Assembly: GCA_951813015.1 (NCBI GenBank)
Contig: CATOTG010000006.1
Coordinates: forward strand, 620,001-684,000
Reading direction: 5' to 3'
Source: an uncultured Thermoanaerobaculia bacterium
GTDB lineage: Bacteria > Acidobacteriota > Thermoanaerobaculia > Multivoradales > Multivoraceae
DNA length: 64,000 bases
Part shown: positions 1 through 8,087 of the stretch, one piece after another
Layout: each line of letters opens with the position of its first letter
Numbering within the stretch: position 1 is the first letter of the stretch
The notes under the pieces: model-generated
What the model saw: only the letters and a program-made list of their open reading frames with translations
The model's database searches: none
Told to the model about the DNA's origin: nothing
Translations under genes and position numbers: made by a program

Positions 1-713
1 GCGCAGAACGTGTTGAACGGCTGCTCCCGGATCCGCGCGCCGGATCGCTTTTCGGCCTGCCGGACCGCCTCCAGGCAGGCGAACGGATTGGGTGGCGATC
101 CCCGCTGGACCCACTCCTCCTTGTCGCGCGGCGCCCGCCAGTTGAGCCAGTGCCGGGGTTGGCGCATCTCGTGCCCGATTCCGAGGACGTGGGCCAGGAC
201 CGGCTCGATCATGGGATTGCAGAGGGCGTTGCCGTTCGTGCGCAGCCCGGTGGGCGGAATCGCAACGCCGTCTCCGGTGCGCAGGTGGCGCAGCGGCCTC
301 GTCTCGCCGGCCCAGAGGAACGTCTCGCGCCGCGGCGGCGGCGGAGCGAGAATCGCCTGCAGCGCCAAAAAGCCGGTCCAGCGGTGGAGGAAGGCCCACG
401 CGGCATGACCGCCTCCGCCGAGTGCGCTCAGGGCGGCGGCGAGATAGACGCGGCCGGAGTAAAGCGGCGAGTTGAACTCGTTGCCGGCGCCATGCGCCCA
501 GTAGTGGTCGAGCGCCTCGCGTACCGCCGGCCAGTCGCCGCGGGCGGCGCGCAGGCAGGGTCCGTAGTTCCAGGAGCAGTCGACCCCGACCTTCGGCAGG
601 GCGTAGTCCGCGCGGGCGCATTGCCGCGACCAGTAGTCGGCCGTCTCCTCCTCCCCCAGGGCGCGGAAGAACATCCCCAGGTCACCAGTGGCTCTCGCCT
701 CGAGTTTTCGCAT
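1..713 (-). CDS. hypothetical protein, 3' part cut by window edge
   Basis: An open minus-strand frame runs from an ATG at 713 off the left edge without a stop, about 237 residues seen. An in-frame TGA lies roughly 16 codons upstream of the ATG. The protein begins MRKLEARATGDLGMFFRALG and is rich in Trp, His and Cys (for example DCSWNYGPCL and HYWAHGAGNEF), with codon use like confirmed neighbours. The early part looks helical and TPR-like. I do not recognise the family. The 3' end is outside the window. It diverges from the promoter at 877. Confidence 0.6.
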   Translation of the reverse strand, partial: MRKLEARATGDLGMFFRALGEEETADYWSRQCARADYALPKVGVDCSWNYGPCLRAARGDWPAVREALDHYWAHGAGNEFNSPLYSGRVYLAAALSALGGGGHAAWAFLHRWTGFLALQAILAPPPPRRETFLWAGETRPLRHLRTGDGVAIPPTGLRTNGNALCNPMIEPVLAHVLGIGHEMRQPRHWLNWRAPRDKEEWVQRGSPPNPFACLEAVRQAEKRSGARIREQPFNTFC

Positions 714-876
714 CGTGTGGACCTTTTGGCTGCCGTGGCGGGGCGTAGTCTGTCAGGCCGGCGTCGCGGCGGCCGGATCCAGCCGTCCGACGGGCCGGCG
801 TCGTCCGCCGAACCGGCATTCGGCGGCGCCCCTAACCCCAACACCCTCAGTAATTTGAATCCCACACACCGAACCC

Positions 877-905
877 TTGACGAAACCCGTCGGAGGCCCT
901 ATAGT
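877..905 (+). promoter_or_regulatory. sigma70-type promoter
   Basis: TTGACG (877-882), a 17-bp spacer and TATAGT (900-905) match the housekeeping promoter closely. It points at the secreted-protein gene at 1269, which would give a leader of about 355 nt. I see no other gene in 714-1268 on either strand. The leader could hold a regulatory RNA structure, but I identified none. Confidence 0.6.
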
Positions 906-1268
906 GTCGTGCCTCGGAGGAGCTGGATTCGGTTGGAACGCAGCTTCTCGATCCGTTCGTGCCCTAAGGGCTGATGCCTTGGCGTGACTGGATCTTGACC
1001 ATCGTTTCCGCTACAGTTCCCTCACGTCTTGAACAGACGGCCTTGAAGTCTTTTAGCGGGAGGTGATGCGCAGCATCAGCGAAGGTGGCGGTCGGCGGCT
1101 CGTTGAGCCTTCACAGCCATCTTGAGAGAACGTCAGCTGTCGCGACAGCGCGGGTTGTCCGCATCGTCGCGGCTTTGATCTTCGGATCGAATGGAACTGC
1201 CGGGTCGGCATATGGCCGGTCCGGTCAACGAACGGCGGCGAAGAGCCGCTCAAGGAGAAAACAAACTG

Positions 1269-2468
1269 ATGAAGCTGATGAAGCACATCACGATCGCGCT
1301 GGTTCTTTGCGCGATTCCGGCGATGGCGTTCGGTCAGACCAGCGTCTCTTGCGACGACTGCACGCACGCCGTGTCCGTCTACATGGGCGAGGGTGGATTT
1401 ATCGCCATGGCCGACGGCGCCGAAATGGTGACCTGGGTCGCCACCTGCGGCGGCGTCACCCGAAGCGGCGAGCTCGCTGCCAACGCGGACGGCATGGTTT
1501 CCGCGCTGTTCAGCATGGACAATGGCCTCGCCTGCATGATGGAAGGCGATGGCAACATGTTTGAGCTCGGCCCCATCATGGATGGCGGCTGGTTCTGGAT
1601 CACGCGTGGCATGAACTCGGCCGTTGGCAACCTGGTTGACATGGACATTCTCGAGAACGACATGGTCGAGCTGACCAGTGCCGGCACCGCCGACGTCTCG
1701 ATGATGACTGGCCGTGGCGCCGTCCTGGTCGAGCAGGCCAGCACGGGCCGTGTCGGCATCCTGCCGAACATCCTGCCGGAGCCTCCGGTGGCTGCTCTCA
1801 GGCTGTGCGGCTACGACGTGAGCGGTACCACCTACAAGCGCCGGGCCAGCAATTGCGCGCTGGGCAACGGTGGAACGATGACCCTCGCGACGACCACCAA
1901 TTCCTTCACCGGAGCGACAACGGTGGTGGCCAACGGGGCCACCATCACCCGTCCGGCCGGTGTGGGCGAAATCGTCGTCGTGATCGACCTGTGGGCCAAC
2001 GGCACCGGTCACTTCACGACCGCCGCGGACGGCGATGCACGGCTCGGACACCCGGCGTTTGGGATGGGAGACGCCAGAGCTATGGCTCGTCTGACCGGCG
2101 TCACCTATTCAGCGAAGATGGGCTCCGGCCCGTCTGGTGGGGATTTCGTGGCCGGCGACGCATTGGCCGGCATCACGATGACTGCCGGTGCCGCGGGCGC
2201 CGGTACCCCGGACGTGGACACCGTGACCTTCACGGTCAAGGCCGCCGCAACTCACTGCAGCGCGACCAACAACTACCCCGTCCCGGTGGCCGTGACCGCC
2301 ATGCTGGCTGAGGCGTCCGCGACTCAGACCACGCCCGCCCGGACGCGCCACGCCACCACGGATGCGGCGGGAGGCACCAAGTTCACGGTTGTCTGCCCTG
2401 CGGCTTCGTCCTCGGCCAACATGGGCGAGGAGCTGGTGCCGGACAACCCGTTCCCGACGGACAAGTAG
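1269..2468 (+). CDS. secreted cysteine-containing protein, paralogue 1 (subfamily A)
   Basis: First of four tandem paralogues here, with two more at 30204 and 31363; function unknown. The start ATG at 1269 is chosen because AAGGAG lies 11 nt upstream and a clean signal peptide follows (MKLMKHITIALVLCAIPAMAFGQ region, cleavage near residue 23). Domain 1 (about 25-160) has a CDDC pair, two further Cys, and the family motifs GGWFWI, NSAVGNLV and TGRVGILPNILP. Domain 2 (about 165-385) is a Thr/Gly/Ala-rich, probably beta-sandwich part with VDLWxNGxGHFTT-like motifs. The protein ends in the conserved tail ELVPDNPFPTDK. A hairpin follows at 2538. Expected to be periplasmic or extracellular. Confidence 0.85.
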   Translation: MKLMKHITIALVLCAIPAMAFGQTSVSCDDCTHAVSVYMGEGGFIAMADGAEMVTWVATCGGVTRSGELAANADGMVSALFSMDNGLACMMEGDGNMFELGPIMDGGWFWITRGMNSAVGNLVDMDILENDMVELTSAGTADVSMMTGRGAVLVEQASTGRVGILPNILPEPPVAALRLCGYDVSGTTYKRRASNCALGNGGTMTLATTTNSFTGATTVVANGATITRPAGVGEIVVVIDLWANGTGHFTTAADGDARLGHPAFGMGDARAMARLTGVTYSAKMGSGPSGGDFVAGDALAGITMTAGAAGAGTPDVDTVTFTVKAAATHCSATNNYPVPVAVTAMLAEASATQTTPARTRHATTDAAGGTKFTVVCPAASSSANMGEELVPDNPFPTDK

Positions 2469-2537
2469 GGAACAGCCGATTCCTCCCCCGAGGTTGTTCC
2501 AGCAGCTGACGGAGGAAGAAGCGACTTCGAAAGCAAC

Positions 2538-2571
2538 GCCTCCGCGTCGGGCCTACACCCGGCGCGGAGGC
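2538..2571 (+). terminator. stem-loop between paralogues 1 and 2
   Basis: Arms GCCTCCGCGTCGGG (2538-2551) and CCCGGCGCGGAGGC (2558-2571) pair with one mismatch around a 6-nt loop and are followed by the T-rich TTCGTCTATT. This fits an intrinsic terminator or mRNA 3' stabiliser after paralogue 1. Confidence 0.5.
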
Positions 2572-2613
2572 TTCGTCTATTCAGGGAACCTCAGAGAGAA
2601 CGATCCGGAACGA

Positions 2614-3759
2614 ATGAGGCGCCTCACGCATGCGCTGGTGCTCAGCGCGATTCCGGCCGCGGCGTTCGGCCAGGCCGTCAGTTGCCCCGACTGCCGCCAC
2701 GTCGCCTCCTGGTTCAAGGGCGAGGGCGGATTCATCGGAACCGTCGCCGACGGCGCGGACAAGGTTGTCTTCGTCGCCTCCTGCGGCAGCGTGATCACCA
2801 CCGGGCCAGTCCGGATCACCGGCGGCGCCGCCGCGCAGTTGTTCAACCACGGCAACGGCCTCGCCTGCGACCGGGAAGGAGGTTCCCTTGAGATTGCCGG
2901 CCTGAAGGACGGGGGCTGGTACTGGATCACGGACGAAACGAACTCGGCCGTCGGCAACCTGGTGTCCAGGGACATCCTCGACAACGACACGGTCGAACTG
3001 ACCAGCGCCGGCGACGGCGTCACGATGATGGCGGGCAGCGGCGCCGTCTTCGTCAAGGAGGCCGCTACCGGCCGTGTCGGCATCCTGCCGAACATCCTGC
3101 CGAAGCCGCGGATGGACCCGCCGAGGAAGTGCGGCTACAACGACAGGGGCACGGCAGGTACCTCGGCAACCGCGACCGCGGACCAGGACAACGCGCAGTT
3201 CACCCGCCGCGCCAGCGAGTGCGCGCTGGGCGATGGTGGGGCCGTCGCCCTCGCCACGACGACGAACTCGTTCACCGGAGCGACAACGACGGTGGCCGAC
3301 AAGGCCAGCGTCGTCCGGCCGAACGGTACGGGCTCTGTCGTCGTCACGGTCGACCTGTGGGGAAACGGCAGCGGCCACTTCACCACGGCTGCGACCGGAC
3401 ATGCGCTGCTCGGACAGTCGGCGGCCGCGACGACCACCCTCAGGGATGTCGCCCGATTGACCGGCGCCACGTACTCGGCGCGGCTGGGCGCCGGTCCGAC
3501 AGCGGCTGACTTGGTGAGTGGCACGGCGGCCGGCGGCATCACGATGGACACGACCACCACGCCGAACGTCGTCACGTTCAGCATTGCGGCGGATGACGAC
3601 TACTGCAGCGACGACAACAACAACCCCGCCTCCGTGTCCGTCACCGCCACGATGAGCGCCGCGTCAAGCACGGCTCAGGTGACGCCCTCCATCAAGCGGA
3701 ACAGCACGACGAATGCGGTCGGAGGCACGAGCTTCACCGTCGTATGCGGTTCGGCCTAA
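2614..3759 (+). CDS. secreted cysteine-containing protein, paralogue 2 (subfamily A)
   Basis: A 381-residue relative of the protein at 1269. The ATG at 2614 opens directly on a signal peptide (MRRLTHALVLSAIPAAAFGQ); the ribosome site upstream is weak. Domain 1 keeps a C-x2-C pair (SCPDCRH), the GGWYWI and NSAVGNLV motifs and TGRVGILPNILP. Domain 2 keeps VTVDLWGNGSGHFTT and a late Cys (TVVC). Unlike paralogues 1, 3, 4 and 5 it stops just after SFTVVCGSA and lacks the ELVPxNPFP tail, so it may be naturally tailless or truncated at its 3' end. Function unknown. Confidence 0.85.
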   Translation: MRRLTHALVLSAIPAAAFGQAVSCPDCRHVASWFKGEGGFIGTVADGADKVVFVASCGSVITTGPVRITGGAAAQLFNHGNGLACDREGGSLEIAGLKDGGWYWITDETNSAVGNLVSRDILDNDTVELTSAGDGVTMMAGSGAVFVKEAATGRVGILPNILPKPRMDPPRKCGYNDRGTAGTSATATADQDNAQFTRRASECALGDGGAVALATTTNSFTGATTTVADKASVVRPNGTGSVVVTVDLWGNGSGHFTTAATGHALLGQSAAATTTLRDVARLTGATYSARLGAGPTAADLVSGTAAGGITMDTTTTPNVVTFSIAADDDYCSDDNNNPASVSVTATMSAASSTAQVTPSIKRNSTTNAVGGTSFTVVCGSA

Positions 3760-3819
3760 GGCCTTGTCCTCGTTTTCGGCCTCTGTGGAAGCGGCCGGCG
3801 GACCGCACCAGGAGAACTC

Positions 3820-4863
3820 GTGAAGAAGATCATCCCTGTCGCCCTTTCGATTGCCGCGGTTCCCGCGCTGCTCATCGGGCAGAGTGTCACGGTCGAGTGT
3901 CCTGAGGAGCGCTGCCAGGTCGCGCCCTACTTTGCCGGCGTCGGCGGCTTCGTCGGCGCCTCGGCCGGCGGCGGTGGCCAGGCGGACGTCGAGTTCTTCC
4001 TCGTCTGCGGCGCCGTGACGATCTCGTCGACTGCTGTGCCGGACCGCGACGGCGTCGTGCGCCAGGCCCTGTCCGAGGACAACGGCCTGTACTGCCGGCC
4101 CGGGACGCGTGGCCGGATCGAGGTCGACAATCTGGAGCCGGGAGGCTGGTACTGGATCAATGACGACCAGAACTCGGCCGTCGCAGCCTTCATCCCGAAG
4201 GAAGCGATGGGCAACGAGCAGTTCGAGCCGACCGACCCCGGCGGCATCGTCCTGGACAGCGAGCAGGGCGGACTCGCCACCTACGTCAAGCACGAGCCGA
4301 CCGGCCGCGTCGGGATCATTCCCCACGTCGTAGCGGCCAGGGCAATCCGTGGCTGCGAGGGCGCCTTGGGAGCGGCGTCCGCGACGGACTGCCATCTCGG
4401 GTCGCCCGAAGACTGGCGCATCGCCGCGAGTGCTTCCTCGGTGACCCGGCCGAGCGGAGACGGAGCGAACCTGAGCGTCGTCTTCACGCTTCACGGGAAG
4501 AACTTCGTTACCACCAGAACGCTCTCGGTAAGGGCGGCAGTCGAGTACGACAGCAGTGTACAGGGCATCGTGTTCGGGCAAACCGGCGGCGAGGCGACCG
4601 CAGAGGGGGAGGCTGGCGTGCTCAAGTGGCACGTGGGGGTCGGCGCCGACGACAGCCGGTGTCTTCCCGGCAACAATCACCCCGACCGCAGGAAGCCGCA
4701 GGAGATCACCTTCAAGGTCGAAGCGATGGACGGGGCCATTCCGACGCTCGGAGACGACGGCCTGCAAGCGAGCTTCACGGTGAACTGCCCGGCCGATTCG
4801 GCGGGCGCCGCCGCGGCCGGCCGGGAACTGGTGCCGGAGAATCCGTTCCCGGTCGAGGAGTAG
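3820..4863 (+). CDS. secreted cysteine-containing protein, paralogue 3 (subfamily B)
   Basis: A 347-residue member of the same family. GTG at 3820 is preceded by AGGAG at 3810-3814 and followed by the signal peptide MKKIIPVALSIAAVPALLIG. Domain 1 has the variant C-x4-C pair (ECPEERCQ), GVGGFVG, GGWYWI, NSAVAAFI and TGRVGIIPHVV. Domain 2 differs from subfamily A: CEGALG, a segment on the plan SVTRPSGDGANLSVVFTLHG, then ADDSRCLPGNNHPDR. The tail is ELVPENPFPVEE. Its closest relative is the next gene, implying a later local duplication. Function unknown. Confidence 0.85.
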   Translation: MKKIIPVALSIAAVPALLIGQSVTVECPEERCQVAPYFAGVGGFVGASAGGGGQADVEFFLVCGAVTISSTAVPDRDGVVRQALSEDNGLYCRPGTRGRIEVDNLEPGGWYWINDDQNSAVAAFIPKEAMGNEQFEPTDPGGIVLDSEQGGLATYVKHEPTGRVGIIPHVVAARAIRGCEGALGAASATDCHLGSPEDWRIAASASSVTRPSGDGANLSVVFTLHGKNFVTTRTLSVRAAVEYDSSVQGIVFGQTGGEATAEGEAGVLKWHVGVGADDSRCLPGNNHPDRRKPQEITFKVEAMDGAIPTLGDDGLQASFTVNCPADSAGAAAAGRELVPENPFPVEE

Positions 4864-4919
4864 GGACGCGGAGGGCCACCGCAACTCGCAAGAGACAACG
4901 GCGGCCGCAGCACGATGTG

Positions 4920-4939
4920 ATATAGCAATTGTGCTATAT
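4920..4939. promoter_or_regulatory. perfect 8-bp palindrome between paralogues 3 and 4
   Basis: ATATAGCA (4920-4927), the 4-nt loop ATTG, then TGCTATAT (4932-4939). It is an AT-rich island in GC-rich DNA, 61 nt before the start of paralogue 4. It could be an operator or part of a promoter. There is no T-tract, so a terminator is less likely. Confidence 0.35.
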
Positions 4940-5000
4940 GCGGTGCGTGGCGCCGCACCCGCTTCGTACGGCGGCCGCCGGGCCGCGGAAGGAGAAGGCC

Positions 5001-6053
5001 GTGAAGAGAATGTTCGGAACCGCAATCCTGGTCGGCGCGTTTCCGGCGCTGCTGCCCGGGCAGGTCAGCGTCGAATGTCCGGAGGCGACCTGCCAGGTCG
5101 CGCCTTACTTCGAGGGCGTCGGCGGGTTCGTCGGCGAGGCAGCCGTGTTGGACAACCCTGAGACGACCGGTGTCAACGAGGGCGAAGTGAGCTTCATCGT
5201 CGTGTGCGGCAACAAGACGGTCGAGCAATCGGTCACGCCGGACAGCGGGGGCATCGTGCGGCAGGCGCTGACGGAGGCGAACGGTCTCGCTTGCCAGACC
5301 GAAGGCGGCGGCACGATCGAGATCGATGGCCTCAAGGACGGCGGCTGGTACTGGATCAACGACGACACGAACTCGGCCGTCACCGCGTTGATCCGGAAGG
5401 ACTCGCTGGGGCATCCGCAGACGATGCCCACGGACCCGGGCGGAGTCGTCCTGAAGTCGCTGGAAGGCGGCGCGGCGACTTTCGCCAAGCATGAGCCGAG
5501 CGGCCGGGTCGGGATCATCCCGCACATCGTGCCGCGCAAGCCGGTGCCCGCCTGCAGCGGCGCGGCAGACGACCGGACGGCCGACTGCGTCCTCGGGACG
5601 TCGGCCGGCTGGTCCCTGGCGGCGAGCCCCTCCTCGGTGACGCGGCCGACTGGCGGCGCCGCCGCCGTGGAGGTCACCGTGACCTTGACGGGGACGAGGT
5701 TCATCACGACGGGCACGGTCGCCGCGACGGCCAACCTCGATGAGGTTCACAGCAGTGTCCTGGCGGTGGGCCTGCGCAGTGCGAGCGGCGGCGCGCCCGG
5801 CGCGGGCGAGCCCGGCGTCCTCCAGTGGACGGTCACGGTTGGCGCCGACGACAATCGCTGCCTGCCCGCGAACAACGACCCGGATCGCCTGAACGCACAG
5901 ACCGTGCCGGTCAACGTGCCGGCCGTGACGGACGTCATCCCCGGTCTCCCCACCGACGGCCTGCAGGCGAGCTTCACGGTGAACTGCCCGGCCGATTCGG
6001 CAGCCAATCGAGGCGTCGAGCTGGCGCCGGGCAACCCCTTCCCGGTCGATTGA
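5001..6053 (+). CDS. secreted cysteine-containing protein, paralogue 4 (subfamily B)
   Basis: 350 residues. The GTG at 5001 is chosen because GGAAGGAG sits just upstream (about 4988-4995) and a signal peptide follows (VKRMFGTAILVGAFPALLPG). Domain 1 has ECPEATCQ (C-x4-C), GVGGFVGEA, GGWYWINDDTNSAV and SGRVGIIPHIV. Domain 2 matches paralogue 3 (SVTRPTGGAAAVEVTVTLTG, ADDNRCLPANNDPDR, DGLQASFTVNCPADSA). The tail is ELAPGNPFPVD. It is the last gene of the run before the export-type permease at 6143. Function unknown. Confidence 0.85.
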   Translation: MKRMFGTAILVGAFPALLPGQVSVECPEATCQVAPYFEGVGGFVGEAAVLDNPETTGVNEGEVSFIVVCGNKTVEQSVTPDSGGIVRQALTEANGLACQTEGGGTIEIDGLKDGGWYWINDDTNSAVTALIRKDSLGHPQTMPTDPGGVVLKSLEGGAATFAKHEPSGRVGIIPHIVPRKPVPACSGAADDRTADCVLGTSAGWSLAASPSSVTRPTGGAAAVEVTVTLTGTRFITTGTVAATANLDEVHSSVLAVGLRSASGGAPGAGEPGVLQWTVTVGADDNRCLPANNDPDRLNAQTVPVNVPAVTDVIPGLPTDGLQASFTVNCPADSAANRGVELAPGNPFPVD

Positions 6054-6142
6054 CCGGCGTCCACTGAGGTGCCCCGGCCTCTACCGGGCGCGCCGGTCTT
6101 CTGGCCGGCATCCGGCGCGTAGCGCCGCGCTGGCTCCGCGCC

Positions 6143-6943
6143 ATGACCAGTCGCGCCAGACCCGACGCACGCCGCTTCCGACAGTCGCTGTTCCTGCTGC
6201 GCGAGCTCGTCGTTCGCAACCTGCGTGCACGCTACGCGGGCTCGGCGCTGGGCCTGCTCTGGTCGCTGCTCAACCCGTTGTGGCAGTTGCTGCTGTTCAC
6301 GTTCGTCTTCTCGTACATCGTTCGCCTGGGGCTCCCGGGCGAGGCGACGGACAACTTCGCCGTCTTCCTGTTCTGTGGCCTGCTGCCCTGGTTCGCGATC
6401 CACGAGGGGTTGAGCCGCTCGGCATCGGCGATCACGGACAACGCCGACCTGGTCAAGAAGATGCTGCTGCCGGGAGAGCTCCTCGTGGCGTCCCTGGTGC
6501 TCGGCGCCCTGCTCCACGCCGGCGTGGGCGCCGCGGCCTTCATCGTCGTTCTCGCCGTGATGGGGGAGCTCTCCGTCCCCACCCTGCCTCTGCTGCTGGT
6601 CGCCGTGCCTGTCCAGGTCGCGCTGACCTTCGGCCTGGGTCTCGCTCTGGCGGCGGCGAACGTCTACTTCCGCGACGTGGCCCAGGCCGCGGGCCTGGGC
6701 CTGAACACCTGGTTCTACGTCACGCCGATCATCTATTCGGTGAACCTGCTCGACGACGAGACGATTCGGCTGGTGCTGGGGCTCAACCCGCTGACGGGCC
6801 TGGTCTACCTTTACCGAGCCGCGTTCCTCGGCGGAGGGCTGCAGGTCAGCCTGGTTCCGCTGCTCGCCTGCACCGCCGGCGCCGTGGTCCTGGGCGGGGG
6901 GTTGTTCGCCCGGTTGAAGGATGGCATCGCCGACGAGATCTAG
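6143..6943 (+). CDS. ABC-2 type transporter permease (polysaccharide export type)
   Basis: 266 residues with about six hydrophobic segments. It resembles the TagG/KpsM/RfbD class of ABC-2 permeases: the start ELVVRNLRARYAGSALGLLW, then LLNPLWQLLLFTFVFSYIV, LVKKMLLPGELL, NVYFRDVAQ and the late NPLTGLVYLYR. Such inner-membrane proteins export polysaccharide or lipid-linked glycans with a separate ATPase, but no matching ATPase gene occurs in the window. Its stop overlaps the start of the glycosyltransferase by 23 nt, which indicates coupling and supports a glycan role. Confidence 0.85.
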   Translation: MTSRARPDARRFRQSLFLLRELVVRNLRARYAGSALGLLWSLLNPLWQLLLFTFVFSYIVRLGLPGEATDNFAVFLFCGLLPWFAIHEGLSRSASAITDNADLVKKMLLPGELLVASLVLGALLHAGVGAAAFIVVLAVMGELSVPTLPLLLVAVPVQVALTFGLGLALAAANVYFRDVAQAAGLGLNTWFYVTPIIYSVNLLDDETIRLVLGLNPLTGLVYLYRAAFLGGGLQVSLVPLLACTAGAVVLGGGLFARLKDGIADEI

Positions 6944-8024
6944 CGCCGGTGCGCTTGGTGGCGCCACGCCCGCGATTTCGGCGGTCATCGTCCACTACCG
7001 CACGCCGGCGCTGCTCGAGGCGGCAGTCGCGGCACTCCACCGGGACGCGCGGGCTTCCGGCCTTGAGATGGACGTTGTCGTGGTGGACAACGGCGCGAGT
7101 TCGGCTGCGGACGACCGGCTCGACGGGGCGCGTCTTGTGGCCGAGGTTCTCGAGCCGGCTTCGAACCTGGGCTACGCGGGCGGGATCAATCTCGGCGTGC
7201 GCGAAGGGCGAGGCGAGGTGTTGCTGCTGATGAACGCGGACGTCGTCGTGGAACCGGGGTGCCTGCGGGCGCTCGTCGATGCGCTTGCCGATGCGGACAT
7301 CGCCGGGCCGCGGCTGTTCTGGGATCGGGGCTGCCGGCTGATGCTGCCGCCCCAGCAGGTCCGTACGCGGACCGCCGAACTGGACGCGGCCTGGGCCGAG
7401 CGATCGGTCGCCTGGGGTCGTTCCTGCCGCCGCCGCTGGCGGCGACGCGCCCGGGCGTTCTGGTCGGCCCGGGAACCGGCGCCGTGCTTCGAGCTGACCG
7501 GCGCCTTCCTGGCTGTCCGGAGGGACTCCTGGGAGCGGGTCGGGCCGTTCGACGAGGGCTACCGGCTCTACTTCGAAGAGACGGACTGGCTGCTGCGCGC
7601 TCGGGCGCAGGGAGCGAGGGCGGTGCTCGTGCCGGACGCGCGTGCGGTTCATGCCTACGACCAGAGCGCGAAGCGGGAACCCCGCGCGCAGATGTGGTTC
7701 GAGCAGTCGATGGCTCGTTTCCGCCGTCGACGCTACGGCGCGTGGTTCGCGGCGCTGCTCCGGCTGATCGAACGGGCGCCGCGGCGCTTCGCCGATCCGG
7801 GGCCGTTGCCGGCAGAGCCTGCGCAGCGGCGTGCCGGCGGCGAGACCTGGGTCGAGGTCACGCCGCTGCCCCTCGGTGTTCCGGCTGCGGGCTGCCGCCT
7901 GGACCGCGGCGCCGTGCCGGCGGACTTCGAGCTGCCGGAGGACGTGGCGCAAGGGGCAAGGGCCGAGCTGCACCTGCGGGCAAGTGACGGCGCCTGCCGC
8001 GATCTCGTACCATCGCGCCCGTGA
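6921..8024 (+). CDS. family 2 glycosyltransferase (rhamnosyltransferase-like)
   Basis: 367 residues with a GT-A fold signature. SAVIVHYRTPALLEAAVAAL near residue 13 and VVVVDNGAS near 50 bind the nucleotide, and MNADVVVEPG near 103 stands in the DxD position. The acceptor part has TGAFLAVRRDSWERVGPFDE and FEETDWLLRARAQG. It resembles WbbL-type rhamnosyltransferases, but sugar and acceptor cannot be read from sequence. It overlaps the permease upstream, and the GNAT-like reading frame downstream by GTGA at 8021-8024. A decayed copy of its 5' end lies at 29459. Confidence 0.85.
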   Translation: MASPTRSSAGALGGATPAISAVIVHYRTPALLEAAVAALHRDARASGLEMDVVVVDNGASSAADDRLDGARLVAEVLEPASNLGYAGGINLGVREGRGEVLLLMNADVVVEPGCLRALVDALADADIAGPRLFWDRGCRLMLPPQQVRTRTAELDAAWAERSVAWGRSCRRRWRRRARAFWSAREPAPCFELTGAFLAVRRDSWERVGPFDEGYRLYFEETDWLLRARAQGARAVLVPDARAVHAYDQSAKREPRAQMWFEQSMARFRRRRYGAWFAALLRLIERAPRRFADPGPLPAEPAQRRAGGETWVEVTPLPLGVPAAGCRLDRGAVPADFELPEDVAQGARAELHLRASDGACRDLVPSRP

Positions 8025-8087
8025 ACGCGGAGCGCGGCTCGGAGACTGCCGCGGCGGCGGTCGAGGCCTGGAATCGTTGTCTCGAAC

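Noticed and set aside
150..974. long plus-strand frame over the left edge
   Set aside because: It lies opposite the minus-strand gene at 1-713, is Arg/Ala-rich with no recognisable domain, and is explained by high GC on the opposite strand.
985..1045. second TTGAC-like promoter before the first secreted gene
   Set aside because: TTGACC and TACAGT are only 11 bp apart, and other pairings give poor -10 boxes. The promoter at 877 is clearly better.
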